Origin: Halichoerus grypus
Taxonomy: Eukaryota > Chordata > Mammalia > Carnivora > Phocidae
Reading direction: 5' to 3'
NCBI RefSeq assembly: GCF_964656455.1
Contig: NC_135715.1
Span: forward strand, 78,346,414-78,410,413
DNA length: 64,000 bases
Each line of letters begins with the position of its first letter. Position 1 is the first letter of the stretch. Below are positions 33,263-43,499 of the stretch, piece by piece. The notes beneath the pieces are model-generated. The model was given only the letters and a program-made list of their open reading frames with translations. It did no database searches and was not told the origin of the DNA. The position numbers and the translations under genes were made by a program.

Positions 33263-33275
33263 CACGCATGCGCGG
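33263..33275 (+). promoter_or_regulatory. NRF1-like site
   Basis: CACGCATGCGCGG contains the near-palindromic GCATGCGC core characteristic of NRF1 sites. It lies within the CpG island about 290 bases upstream of the start codon. A second, weaker look-alike (GCGCATGGCGCG) overlaps 33535-33546. Confidence 0.45.
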
Positions 33276-33497
33276 GCCCGTAGCCGCGGCAGTCACCTTC
33301 TGGGTCAACCGCCCGGGTCTTACGCGGCGCCGCACTGCAGGCGCCTCCCGCCCCAACGAGGAGGCCTGACTCACTTTCTTCTCCTTCCCGCCGCCCGTAA
33401 CCCGGCGGCCAAACCAGGCCCGCGGGGCCCGCGACGCCAGCGTCGACGGCGGCTGCGACGGCCTCTGGGAGCGCGTGAGGCTCCGGGGTCGCTGCGG

Positions 33498-33506
33498 CGA
33501 TTGGCC
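33498..33506 (-). promoter_or_regulatory. Inverted CCAAT box (NF-Y-like)
   Basis: GCGATTGGC reads as GCCAATCGC on the minus strand, the NF-Y core. It is about 60 bases upstream of the XPO4 ATG and about 20 bases upstream of the ZNF143-like site, a common NF-Y spacing in TATA-less promoters. Confidence 0.5.
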
Positions 33507-33521
33507 GGCCGCGGCGCCCGC

Positions 33522-33536
33522 TCCCATAATGCAGCG
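33522..33536 (+). promoter_or_regulatory. ZNF143/THAP11-type (SBS) element
   Basis: TCCCATAATGCAGCG closely resembles the CCCAT-AATGCA-YYGCG core bound by ZNF143 and THAP11 at housekeeping promoters. It sits 26 bases upstream of the start codon, a typical position around a transcription start. The assignment is by motif memory only. Confidence 0.65.
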
Positions 33537-33537
33537 C

Positions 33538-33552
33538 ATGGCGCGTCATTGA
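33538..33552 (+). CDS. Possible upstream ORF (4 residues) in XPO4 leader
   Basis: An ATG at 33538 opens a frame encoding Met-Ala-Arg-His and stops at TGA 33550-33552, nine bases before the XPO4 ATG. It would be translated only if transcription starts upstream of 33538. The +4 base is G, but the -3 base is C rather than a purine, so the context is intermediate. Such a short uORF could reduce initiation or favour reinitiation at the tandem ATGs. Confidence 0.35.
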   Translation: MARH

Positions 33553-33561
33553 AGAGAGACC

Positions 33562-33630
33562 ATGATGGCGGCGGCGCTTGGGCCCCCAGAAGTGATCGCT
33601 CAGCTGGAGAACGCGGCCAAAGTTCTGATG
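33562..33630 (+). CDS. XPO4: Exportin-4, coding exon 1 (residues 1-23)
   Basis: This exon encodes the N-terminus of exportin-4, an importin-beta-family nuclear transport receptor that works with RanGTP; known cargoes include hypusinated eIF5A and SMAD3. The exon reads MMAAALGPPEVIAQLENAAK followed by VLM, which matches the human N-terminus as I recall it. The start is the first of two tandem ATGs. A purine (A) sits at -3 of the first ATG, and the second (33565) has A at -3 and G at +4, so either could initiate. The exon ends exactly on a codon (phase 0) at the donor GTGAGT (33631). It lies at the 3' side of a dense CpG island, as expected for a housekeeping first exon. Family proteins are about 1150 residues, so only a small fraction is here. 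The joined frame with exon 2 restores the known protein, which makes the call firm. Confidence 0.97.
33565..33573 (+). promoter_or_regulatory. YY1-like motif overlapping the start codon
   Basis: ATGGCGGCG overlaps the second ATG of XPO4 and follows GACCATG. AAnATGGCGGC motifs spanning initiator codons are common YY1 sites just downstream of housekeeping promoters. Confidence 0.4.
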
Positions 33631-33780
33631 GTGAGTACACCGCGACCCCCGCACCCCAGCATCTGCGGGCCTCTGGCTGGCTCTGCCGTGCCAGGCCTTC
33701 CCGCTCGCTAAGCTGGCGACCGGCAAGGGCCTCCAGGGAGCCCTGGAAGTGGAGGAGGTGGCGGTGGCGTGGCGCAGGAT

Positions 33781-34440
33781 TCTCCATCCTACTTTCCTTC
33801 TGCCTTCGTTCCCCCCTCTTCCTGGGGCTGTCCACTTCCCCTAGGTGTCTGGCACTCCGGTCGGGCGACGGAATATGGTACTGAAGGAAAAAGGGTTTCC
33901 TGTGCCACCGTCTTCACCGTACGCCCTGCCCAGCAGACTGGGTCGAGAGCGAGGCGCGGGGAGTGAGGTCCGGGTCATCCCCGCAGGGCTTTGGTCGGGG
34001 GGCAGTGTGTGCGCCGCTGGGGAGTTGGTGCCAGGAAGGAAGGAAGGGATGGTTCAGCCCAGGTGCTGTTAGCAACCCTTGTTCCCTTCGAGCATGCGGG
34101 TCCTCAAGCTCTTTCTCTGACCTGCAGCCACCTCTGGGGTAACCGCAGCCGCCAGCACGTGGAAGGACCGGCAGGAGGGAGGGAGGGAGGGGAATTTTTG
34201 GGACCAAGGTCATTGGGGCAAAAGTACCAAGCTCCCTGTGGGTCGCGCATTAAGGAGAGCTGAATCTAAGGTGCTCGTTGACTTCGTTCTTAACACTATA
34301 CAGTGAACAGTTTGATGAGTATGTTATTTGCCCAGGGAATTTGAGAAGGCTGAGTTAAAGGATAACAAAAGTATTCCACGCAGAGAGTAGAAGTAAGGAT
34401 AAACTATATTCAGTTACTCAGTAAACTGTATTTGTTGTTG
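33781..34440 (+). other. XPO4: First 0.6 kb of intron 1 beyond the island core
   Basis: GC-rich sequence grading into AT-rich sequence, repeat-free. ORFs on both strands here reflect composition. Confidence 0.55.
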
Positions 34441-34458
34441 TTGTTGTTTTTTTTTTTT
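34431..34458. repeat. (TTG)n and poly(T) tract
   Basis: Four TTG units run into about fourteen T. Confidence 0.85.
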
Positions 34459-34535
34459 GGAAGTTAGAGGCTCGGTTGATTGCTTGAATTGATCCAGCCT
34501 TTCTAAGAATCGAATACAGCTAGCTTCGTTTTATG

Positions 34536-34540
<5 letters not shown>

Positions 34541-34569
<29 letters not shown>

Positions 34570-34570
34570 T
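34541..34570. repeat. (TATG)n microsatellite
   Basis: About seven tandem TATG units follow TATATATG. Confidence 0.9.
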
Positions 34571-35104
34571 TTAACTAACTTCTTTCCTTTTCGTTCGGTG
34601 CTTGGATTATATGTTCGAGCATCACGTTTAAAAGTATTTGAACTAATTCTAGCATAGTTTGTAGTTCCACTTACCAAGTTTTGTTTTCACACACAACACC
34701 AGATAGCTCATGAAATTTAACTAAATTTAGAAGTCTAATAAAAGCAGGGTTTATTTCCTTCATTATGAGCAAAGCTAAGTGAATCGTTTTGTCAGAAAAC
34801 TGAGTAAAGTTTTCAGACTCTTCCAAGTTAAGTCCAGAAGAAACTAGCTAGTATTCTCCTTAATAGAGGTTCTTAAAATACCTGACTTGGTGTTTCCTGA
34901 AATATCTGAAAAATTTCTAGGAGCCAGGGACCCTATTGAGACTCTGGAAGGAGTATGTGACCCCAAAAAACACTGCCTTAGTTCTTATATTGATAGGATA
35001 AAATTAGTGTCTTGCACTAATTAGCACTTGTGTTTGCCAGTACCAGTACCGTCCCTCTTCCCTGGCAAAGCTGATTTTATTGTCTGTAAGGGAGTAGCTG
35101 AGAA

Positions 35105-35325
35105 GAATAGCAATAAGTATTGTTTATTGAGTGCATACTACATCCAGATACTGTGTGTGATGTTTTACATACTTTATTAATCCTTGCAACAGCTTTACAA
35201 GGTTGAGAGAGTTTAAGTGGCCCGGATTACATAATTACTAAGTTGATGATTTAGGTTCAGAACTCAGATCTGTCTGACTCTAAAGCTGGGTCTCTTTCTA
35301 CTCTACCTCACCACCTCTTATATAT
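35105..35325 (+). mobile_element. MIR, sense
   Basis: TATTGTTTATTGAGTGCATA, TTTATTAATCCTTGCAACAG and CAGATCTGTCTGACTCTAAA give nearly full MIR order. Confidence 0.9.
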
Positions 35326-35519
35326 GTTGTGTAGATATCCATTTACATACTTTTTAATCTTTCCAGAGAATAGTATTGAAAAAAAATGTTATTAAAAATA
35401 GGAAATTTGTTTTTCGAAGTTCCCACTTGTCACAAATGTGGACCACAAATGTGTAGTAGGAGTAACAATTACTGCATTATTTCTCGGTATGAAAGCTGAA
35501 TTCCAATTTATTATTAGTA

Positions 35520-35760
35520 GTAACAGCTTACATTCATTAAGTGCTTACTATGTGTGAGGCACTATGCCAGATGCTACCTTATTTAATTCTTACTAACTAT
35601 GAGGTGGTAATTATTACTTTCATTTTCATTTTATAGACTAAGGGACTGAAACATGTAAATGCTAGATAATTTATCCAGATTTACAAGGAAAGTTGTAGAG
35701 TGGGGACGCCAACTCAGATTTGTGTGTTACCAGTTTGTGGCTCTTAACCTAAAGGGCAGT
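35520..35760 (+). mobile_element. MIR, sense
   Basis: TAAGTGCTTACTATGTGTGA, TATTTAATTCTTACTAACTA and TTATAGACTAAGGGACTGAA match MIR from its 5' part onward. Confidence 0.9.
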
Positions 35761-36204
35761 GCGACTAGAAAGCAAGTAAATAAATTCATTTGGGGATAGT
35801 TAAGATTGTTAAATCTTCAACTATTAAGCATTAGAATATTTTTAAAAAGGACGAATGATTTTAGCACTTACCCATCATCTGAGGAAATCTCGTTTATAGG
35901 AAATTGCTATATATTTTAATTGTTAATATGTTTTGGGATTCAAAGTAATTAATGATGTCTTTCGCAATCATTTTGCTTAATTTTTCCATTTGGTATCCAT
36001 ATATTTCTTTTATGAAATTTGGTGTAGAGTTTTAGTGTGCAGAATAATCTCAAGACATCTTTTAGTACAGAGGCCTTAGTCCACAATGGATATCAGAAGG
36101 AAATTGTAAGCAAATTTTTTGGTGCAAGCATACATTTTTGGTAATAGGGTTTATAGCTTTTATCAGCATTTCTAAGGAAGTAGAGACCTGAAAAATAAGA
36201 ACCT

Positions 36205-36345
36205 AGTCTAAGCATTCTCCCTTCCATTCTACAGATGGGGAAACTGAGGTTCAAAGAGGTAGAAGTGACTTGCCGAAGGTAGGTCACAGAACAAATTAGT
36301 GAGAAGAGTGATCCAGAACCTAGATCACCAGACTCCTATTTCAGA
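36205..36345 (+). mobile_element. MIR fragment, sense
   Basis: CTACAGATGGGGAAACTGAG, AGAGGTAGAAGTGACTTGCC and CTAGATCACCAGACTCC are the central and 3' parts of MIR. Confidence 0.85.
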
Positions 36346-37400
36346 ACTTAATAAATTTTTTACTCAGCCATGTTGCTTCTCAAAGTCAACATATTATAAT
36401 ACCATAAATGTTACATTTTATTGCTTGATGGGAAATTTTGAAATGTGTTTTTGGATATTGCAGTTGCTTCATTGTAAATATCTATATTTAATCCTATTTA
36501 GGTTATTGGATAAGCTGCCAGATAGTGTATTAGACCTTTAGAATGAAAAATATATTTATTGATTTTATAGATCTTAACACAGTGATTCTCCCCCTGCCTC
36601 AAGTAGTAACAGGGAGTATTTTCTGTAGATGCTTGCAAATACTGCTTAATCTTCTGATTTAAGACAGTGAGGTTACTTGCTAGAAAATAAATTTGAAGGT
36701 GAAAAAACTAGAATGAGAATGGACTTCTGTAGGTTAGCAGCTGTGCAAGTGAAGTTATCTATTCTGAAAGCATTGTGCAGATGGAATATTATTTAAATAG
36801 GTCCTGAACGTTTCTTCTGCAAAAAAGATTCCATTTATTGGCTTTTGCTTAAGATACCTAACCCTAAATTTTTGAGAGTATATTAAATATATACTAGAGT
36901 AAGTAAAGTTGACCACACTTTAGTGCTAACATTCTTATTAGTGAGAGTCTTCTCTCTGACTGCATGAATTTAGTATGTTACATTACAGACCTGAAAATTT
37001 GGTGTTGTAGACACATTTTCTGTTATTTAAAATTATAGCAGTAATACTGGAACATATTTTAAAGTATAGCACAAAAATACACAATAAAAAATGAATCTCC
37101 CTCTTCTTCCTTTCCCCACTCTCAGTCCCCCTTCCCTAAGCAGTCTGTATTAAGTTTGAATATGCCTTTTTTCCTGTGCTTTTATAATACACATTATATA
37201 GTTTTTCTTTTTTTTTTTTTTACATGAATGAGAATACTATAAATATCCTTAACTTAAAAAATTTTGCAGATACCTTTCTGAATAGTAAGAAATTCAAGTT
37301 GTGCAGAAAGGTGTATAGGGGAAAGTAAAAGTTCCCTAAGCTCCCATTGCCTTTTCAGACATGACTGTTTCTTGAGTACACATGTTAAAAATCTCTAGGC

Positions 37401-37616
37401 GGGGCGCCTAGGTGGCGCAGTTGGTTAAGCATCCCACTCTTGATTTCGGCTCAGGTCATGATCCAGCCCTGAGTTGGTCTCCGTGCTCAGGGCAGAGTCG
37501 GCTTGAGATTCTCTCCCTTTCCCTCTGCCCCACGTGTGTGTGTGTGGGGGTGTGTGTGTGTGTGTATGCGTATGCATGCGTGCGCATACACACTCTCTTA
37601 AATGAATAAATCTAAA
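37401..37616 (+). mobile_element. CAN SINE, sense, body contains (GT)n
   Basis: The GGGGCGCCTAGGTGGCGCAG head and AATGAATAAA tail are present, and the CT-rich part has become a GT/GTATGC microsatellite (37533-37590). The TSD AAAAATCTCTAGGC lies at 37387-37400 and 37617-37630. Confidence 0.95.
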
Positions 37617-37658
37617 AAAAATCTCTAGGCATATAAGAGCATACATACATCATTTTTA

Positions 37659-37953
37659 TTTTTTATTTTTTCATTTGTTTGGTTTCTTTTTATACCATGT
37701 AAATATTTATTTGTGGATAATTATAAATCAGTAGGACCAGCATAAAAGTAACACAGCGTCTACAATGCCGATAGCAATTTTACGATTAGAAACACATCCA
37801 ACATAGAGAGTACGTAGGGCTGGTAGACCCCAAGGTTAACAAAATCATGTCTGAACCTCACAGAGATGGTCATTCCCTCACAGCTGGGACCAAGGGGTGA
37901 CAGGGACCTTGTTCTGAGGCTGGCATAACTGCCCCCGCCTTCAAGAAGTGCGC
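37659..37953 (-). pseudogene. Probable processed retrocopy of an mRNA 3' end, antisense
   Basis: Read on the minus strand, about 250 bases of non-repeat sequence lead to a canonical AATAAA (37706-37711 on + as TTTATT) and an A-rich tail (37659-37690). A TSD-like A(C/T)ATCATTTTTA bounds it at 37647-37658 and 37954-37965. A minus-strand ORF (ending EGMTISVRFRHDFVNLGVYQ and onward) spans part of it, but I do not recognise the parent gene. It may derive mainly from a 3' UTR. Confidence 0.55.
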
Positions 37954-38494
37954 ATATCATTTTTAAAATGTATATTTTTACACTACTGAAATTGTGTAAT
38001 CCGTATCTTCCTGTGCCTTTCTTTATTCACCTCCTTGTGGATGGATTGTAAAGGAAGTTTATTTCCATTTTGTGTGTGTGCGTGAATAGATATAAAATGT
38101 AGGATGTGTTTTAATTTTAGAGACATCATAATGGAAAAGTATAGTGTTCTTTTAGTATTAATAGCATATTTGTTTGAACAGTAAACCTGAAAAATGCTTT
38201 ATTTATTTTCTTGAATTTCTTGAATTTCCTATTTTGTTTTCCTGGCTTGCTTGAGCTGTTAGGGATTGTCCTTTGTGAGTGTGTGTAGTGCTAATATAAG
38301 ATGTTGCAGAGTACATATGTTAACTGATACTCCAAAGAAAAATAATTTACTACAATTGTTTTAAAACCAAAATGGATTTAGTAAGTGTAAATGCAGCTTT
38401 AATTAGAGCAATTTTATGATTGGTTATCATGGTTTTTATTGTAGTGGAATCTGGTTATTATTTTGAAAGCATCTGCAAAATTGTAGTGAGATAT

Positions 38495-38645
38495 TAAAAG
38501 TTCTTATTTTATTCTCACATCAATCCTGTGAAGTAAATAGAAGAGATATTAAACTTTATAAAGAAAATCTGAGATTCAGAGATGGTAAGTGATTTGCCTG
38601 TGGTCCCATAGCTGGTTTGGATTTGGAGTTAAGTCTGGCCATTCA
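38495..38645 (+). mobile_element. MIR fragment, sense
   Basis: TCACATCAATCCTGTGAAGT, CAGAGATGGTAAGTGATTTG and CCCATAGCTGGTTTGGATTT match central MIR. Confidence 0.8.
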
Positions 38646-38990
38646 TTCATTCTAGAGCATTTCTTCCATATGTATTTGCTAGGCATAATGCTGTGTATGC
38701 TAAGGAGATAGGTGAAAGACATTGTTTTCAAGGAGAGCATAGTCCAATGAGGGAGAAAGGCAAAACTATTAAGCAGTTGTTAGGTAATATAATGGAAGTA
38801 TATACTAGTGCTCTGAGAGTACGGAGGAGGGACATCTATCTCAGACTGAGTTGGGGACCTAGAAAAGGGCTTCTTGGAACAGGAGATCCTTAAGCGGAGT
38901 AGTCAATGAAGGACAAGTTGGAGTTTTCCAATTGGGTGAGGGGTATCCCAAGTAGAGGGATATATTTGTATGAAGGCCTGAGAAAACTGA
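38640..38990 (+). repeat. Old mammalian interspersed repeat, family not assigned
   Basis: CATTCATTCATTCTAGAGCA, GGAGGAGGGACATCTATCTC and CTTCTTGGAACAGGAGATCC have the same layout as 2550-2990. Confidence 0.5.
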
Positions 38991-39035
38991 ATGCCATATG
39001 CATGGGGAGTATTTGAGCATTTATTTAATTATTTA

Positions 39036-39330
39036 AGATTTATTTATTTTAGGGGCGCCTGGGTGGCTCAGTCGTTAAGCATCTGCCTTTGGCTCAGTTC
39101 ATGATCCCGGGGTCCTGGGATCGAGCCCCGCATCAGGCTCCCTGCTCAGCGGGAAGCCTGCTTCTCCCTCTCCTGCTCCTGCTTGTGTTCCCTCTCTCGC
39201 TATGTAGTGGGGGGAGGGGCAGAGGGAGAAGGAGAGAAGCACAGTCCCCGCTGAGCGTGGAGCCCAATAAGGCAGGGCTCCATACCATGACCCGAGCTGA
39301 AACAAGAGTAGGACACTCAACTGACTGAGC
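39036..39330. mobile_element. Head-opposed CAN SINE pair (palindromic fusion)
   Basis: A T/A-rich antisense tail at 39036-39051 runs into a sense SINE (39052-39205) that lacks its poly(A) tail. This joins directly to the body and terminus of an antisense SINE (about 39209-39330). The structure suggests a sense SINE, or a fold-back copy, inserted into the tail of an antisense SINE. Confidence 0.88.
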
Positions 39331-39469
39331 CGCTTCTATGTATAAGGTGCAATGCTTTTATTTTTTTGTAATCAATAATGAACATGTCATGAATTTAAGA
39401 ATTTTGATTGTAGCATTTACTTTTCTTATTGGAAAGATGCATTATATTGAGTAAGCATTTTTCTTTTTT

Positions 39470-39625
39470 TTTTTTAAGATTTTATTTATTTGAGATAGAG
39501 ATAGTGAGAGGAGAGGGAGAAGCAGGCTCCCTGCTGAGCCCAGCACTGGGCTTGATCCCCGGACTCCAGGATCATGACCTAAGCTGAAGGCAGACACTTA
39601 ACTGACTGAGCCACCCAGGCGCCCC
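39470..39625 (-). mobile_element. CAN SINE, antisense, shortened
   Basis: TTTTTAAGATTTTATTTATT through CTGAGCCACCCAGGCGCCCC with a partly deleted middle. A sense SINE begins only 125 bases downstream. Confidence 0.92.
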
Positions 39626-39749
39626 CATTTTTATTTATTTCAATTTTGTCTTTTAGTCTCTGTTTGGCACTAGATATTAGAATACTGGCACTAATAGTTT
39701 TTTCCCAAAAACTAGTTAGTGGGGAATTTTTATTTAAAGTTCAATTAAA

Positions 39750-39963
39750 GGGGCCCGTGGGTGGCTTAGTCGTTAAGTGTCTGCCTTCGGCTCAGGTCGT
39801 GATCCCGGGGTCCTGGGATCGAGCCCCGCATCGGGCTCCCTGCTCTGCGGGAAGCCTGCTTCTCCCTCTCTCACTTCCCCTGCTTGTGTTCCCTCTCTCA
39901 CTGTGTCTCTCTTTGTCAAATAAATAATAAAATCTTTAAAAAAAATAAAAAATAAATAAAAAA
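39750..39963 (+). mobile_element. CAN SINE, sense, with perfect TSD
   Basis: GGGGCCCGTGGGTGGCTTAG to the AAATAAAA tail. The 15-bp TSD TAAAGTTCAATTAAA lies at 39735-39749 and 39964-39978. Confidence 0.96.
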
Positions 39964-40382
39964 TAAAGTTCAATTAAATGTGTATTTTGCAGTTGGACTT
40001 GTGTCATACTCCACTAATTGGAACATGGCCAGTGATCCAGAGAAATGTGAAAACACCTTTGAAATCATCCATAGATACCTAGAAGGCAGTTGATAAAATT
40101 TAACAGCCTTTCATGATTAAAAATTCAATAAACTAGGAATTGACTTAAAAAATACAATAAAGTTCTTTCAAACCACTAGTAAATGGTGATATTCTTACGA
40201 GTAAAATAGGGAGTCGTAATATAATTATTACTTAACACTTGGAGGGCCTAGCTGATACAGTAAGATAAGAAAAAGGAGTAAGTACAAATATTGGAAAGAA
40301 AAGTAAAAAAGATAATTATTTGCAGGCGATATCCAGAAAAAAAAATCCAAGGAAATTAAACTATTAGAACTATTAGAATAGT

Positions 40383-40594
40383 GGGACACCTGGGTGGCTC
40401 AGTTGGTTGAGCATCTGCCTTTGGCTCAGGTCATGGTCCCAGGGTCCTGGGATCGAGTCTCGTATCTGGCTCCTTGCTCAGTGGGGAGCCTGCTTCTTCC
40501 TCTGCCTGCTCTACCTGCAACTCCCCCTGCTTGTGCTCTCTCTTTCTCTCTCTCTCTGACAAATAAATAAAATCTTAAAAAAAAAAAAAAAAAA
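40383..40594 (+). mobile_element. CAN SINE, sense, long pure poly(A), perfect TSD
   Basis: The GGGACACCTGGGTGGCTCAG head and a tail of about 18 uninterrupted A. The 16-bp TSD GAACTATTAGAATAGT lies at 40367-40382 and 40595-40610. The clean tail suggests a young insertion. Confidence 0.96.
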
Positions 40595-41090
40595 GAACTA
40601 TTAGAATAGTTATTTGGTCACGTGGCCAGATATAAGACATAAACGAATTGTGAGATTTCTTTTCTATCAACAGTGATCAAGTTAAATTGGAAAAAAAGAC
40701 CTCATTCCTTCAGTTATAAAAACTGTAGGAATAAATTATAGAACACTATTAAACATGCAACTTTTTATGAAGAAAATTATATAGCTTATTTGAAGAATAC
40801 AAAAGGAAATCTGAATTAGATGAAGGCTGTGTTCCTCAATTCAAAGAATTAATTTGGTAAGGTGGCAATTCCTCCCTCATTAATCTATAAATTGAATGTA
40901 ATGTCAATCAAAATCTTTCTTTCCTCCTCACCCTTTTTTGAGGTGGGAGAAAAATATGACTAATTAATTAGAAAATATATCTGGAAGAATAGTTGTATGA
41001 GAATAACAGCATTTTTTAAAAAGGAAAATGAAGGGTTTGGAGGACTTGATGTACAGTTACTAAAATTTATTCAAAAGCTACAGTAATTGA

Positions 41091-41202
41091 GGGGCACCTG
41101 GGTGGCTCAGTTGGTGGAGCCTGCGACTCCCAAGACCCACATTGGGTGTAGAGATTACTTAAAAATAAAATCTTTAATAAAGTAAAATAAATAAACAATG
41201 AA
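41091..41202 (+). mobile_element. tRNA-only SINE, sense, with perfect TSD
   Basis: GGGGCACCTGGGTGGCTCAG through GGGTGTAGAGATTACTTAAA and an A-rich tail. The 18-bp TSD AAAAGCTACAGTAATTGA lies at 41073-41090 and 41203-41220. Confidence 0.95.
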
Positions 41203-41305
41203 AAAAGCTACAGTAATTGAAACACTGTAGTGCTGGCATGGGAAAAGAATGGAAAATTGAAAGAATGGTCCAAAAACAGAACTTTGATTAAAATGATATT
41301 TCACA

Positions 41306-41497
41306 GGCGCCTGGGTGGCTCAGATGGTTAAGCGTCTGCCTTTGTCTCAGGTCATGATCCCAGGGTCCTGGGATCGAGTCCTGCATCAGGCTCCCTGCTC
41401 AGCAGGAGCCTGCTTCTCCCTCTCCCGCTTCCCCTGCTTGTGCTTTCTCTCTCTCTGTCAAATAAATTTAAAAAAATCTTAAAAAATAAAATAAAAT
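41306..41497 (+). mobile_element. CAN SINE, sense, with TSD
   Basis: GGCGCCTGGGTGGCTCAGAT to a (TAAAA)n tail. The TSD AAAATG(A/G)TATTTCACA lies at 41290-41305 and 41498-41513. Confidence 0.96.
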
Positions 41498-43249
41498 AAA
41501 ATGGTATTTCACATTGTGAAGGTAACAGATAATAGAAAAACAGACTATGCTTTAATGCTAGCCACAGGTATAAAAAATTAAAACTTTCTGGTAGATAGTT
41601 GGTGATATGTTAGCCTCTGGAACTCACAAGAAATGTGGGTCCAATATATGGTAGTGTTATTTTTTTTTAATGGAAAGATCAAAATGGACATGGAAAGAAC
41701 CTCAAACTGAGGGTAAAAAGTGAAGGACAGAATATATGATCTTGTTTTTGCTTTCTAAATAAAAAAAAAAATCTTTGCATATATTTGTATATGTATAGAA
41801 ACAGAATTGGAAGATACATACTAAGTTTTTAAGAATGGGTATCTAGAGGATGGGATTGGAAGTGGAAAGAATCCTTTCTACATTTCAATATAGTTTGAAT
41901 TTTTTACAATATAAAACATTGAGTCACACACTAATATGTCATTCTGATAAATTTGAATGTTGCATGTATTTTTAAAGTCTATGATTACTTTCTTGACTAT
42001 TCTGTATTTATCTCAAAATTAAAAGCTGTCTCATGGCTGAGGCTGAATAAAAATTACATTTGTAAGTTAGGTCCCATTTCTGCAGTTTTCTTTAATCAGT
42101 GCTAGTTAAGCATAATAATCTTGCTAGCAAATAAAAGGAAGAAAACTATTTTGAGAAAGCTACTAGAAAACCAATAAAGTTTATTTTGGAGAAAGGGATA
42201 TGGATTTATTCTCAGGCCAAGTTGTATTCATTTATAATGGTGGGAAAAATTAGGCCCACTATAAAATGACAAAGAGAATATTCTAAAGTAGGGGCTTTCA
42301 AAGTTTAGAAGGTGCATAATTATTCTTAGGGTGGTTGTTAAAACTGTAGAACGCTATCTTATCTGTAAAGGTTCTGATTTACTAGGCTATGTCTCATTTC
42401 ATTCTTCCAACTTTAATGGCTTCCACAATAGGGTTCTGAAAGCTCAGAACCCTTGTTGGCCCCTGCCTCATCTTCCAGCCATAAGCCAATTCCTGTCTAC
42501 TTTCTTTGTTTCCCAGCCAGGACTGGCTACATAATTTGTGGGGCCTCATGTAAAATGAAAATGTGGGGCTCCTTGTTCAAAAAGCAGGGAAGAAGTGCCA
42601 TTAGAGGCTTTAAAACATAAAGCTTTTTCCTTTATATTTTATACTTACAAAGTATAGTAGGAGTAATAATGCTTTCTGGATAATAGCAAACTTATAAATT
42701 GTAAAAGTATTTTGGTATAATTTTACATAACATAATAAATAACATTTTATGTGGAATCTTGATTGGTCATAAGATATTTTTGGCTTTTCTACAAATTTAT
42801 TAGGTCATCAGAATTTTTACTTTTAGCCAGTTTGTTTTCAGTTGGTATAATTGAAAGTGATGTCAGTTGCTCTTGGCAAATGCAAGATTGTAAATTTTTG
42901 ATAATTATTTTGAATAGGATCTTTCTACTGATGCAGCTATTACTAGAGTTATATTTTATAGGCTGTGATAACTTTGGGATAAATTTCTGGCTAATTATTT
43001 ACAAATACAAATTTTAGAGCTATGATTCTTACAGAATTTTTTTTTAAAGACTTCATGCTGAATTTAGTTTTAGATGTAACTTTATACAATATTTTAATGT
43101 TTCTTTTAACAATTCTTGTTACTTGTAGAGGTCATAGAAGAAACCAAAAGTAGCTTGCTTAATGATTTATGTATGATTAAATTTATATACAATTAAAGAT
43201 GTGTTTTTATGCATCTTGCCATTATGTCTTCAGTTATAAAAGAAAAATT

Positions 43250-43321
43250 AAATTGTCTTTGTGATTAATAAATGTCTTTCATATAATAAATTGTCTTTCT
43301 GATTAATAAAAATGTCTTTCA
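43250..43321 (+). repeat. Two-copy tandem repeat (about 38-bp period)
   Basis: AAATTGTCTTTGTGATTAAT with ATGTCTTTCA at 43250-43281 recurs at 43288-43321 with one substitution and a 2-bp gap. Confidence 0.85.
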
Positions 43322-43499
43322 GAGCTTTATACTAAAATAGTATCTTTTCTTTTGAATACAATTTTTATTTCCAAGCCTGGAGACTTTTGCTTTGCTGTAG
43401 AAGTTTTGAAAATCAGACTCTAAACTCTGAAGAATTCTAATAACTCCCTGAAATGCTTTATTGCAATGTCTATTTGTACAATTTTCTTCTGTAATTTAC

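Larger units (their letters stand above)
33190..33780 (+). promoter_or_regulatory. XPO4: CpG-island promoter of XPO4
   Basis: CpG dinucleotides are dense here (about five to twelve per 60 bases between 33241 and 33700) and rare elsewhere in the window. There is no TATA box ahead of the start codon, so dispersed CpG-island initiation is expected, probably within about 33440-33560. The island carries NRF1-like, inverted CCAAT, ZNF143-like and YY1-like motifs. The extent is estimated by eye. Long ORFs on both strands across the island are typical of GC-rich sequence and are not taken as genes. Confidence 0.9.
40020..41960 (+). mobile_element. Old L1 ORF2 region, sense, interrupted by SINEs
   Basis: Broken frames follow L1 ORF2, for example TTCATGATTAAAAATTCAAT (FDKIQHPF region downstream), CTACAGTAATTGAAACACTG and TGCTGGCATGGGAAAAGAAT. 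There are many stops. Three SINEs are inserted in it. Confidence 0.75.

Noticed and set aside
32800..33726. A 308-codon minus-strand ORF across the XPO4 promoter
   Set aside because: It lies in a CpG island where stops are rare in all frames, overlaps other long ORFs on both strands and encodes Arg/Pro/Ala/Ser-rich sequence with no domain. A divergent non-coding transcript remains possible.
33252..33884. A 210-codon + strand ORF over XPO4 exon 1 in another frame
   Set aside because: It is out of frame with the recognised XPO4 exon, runs through the splice donor and is GC-driven.
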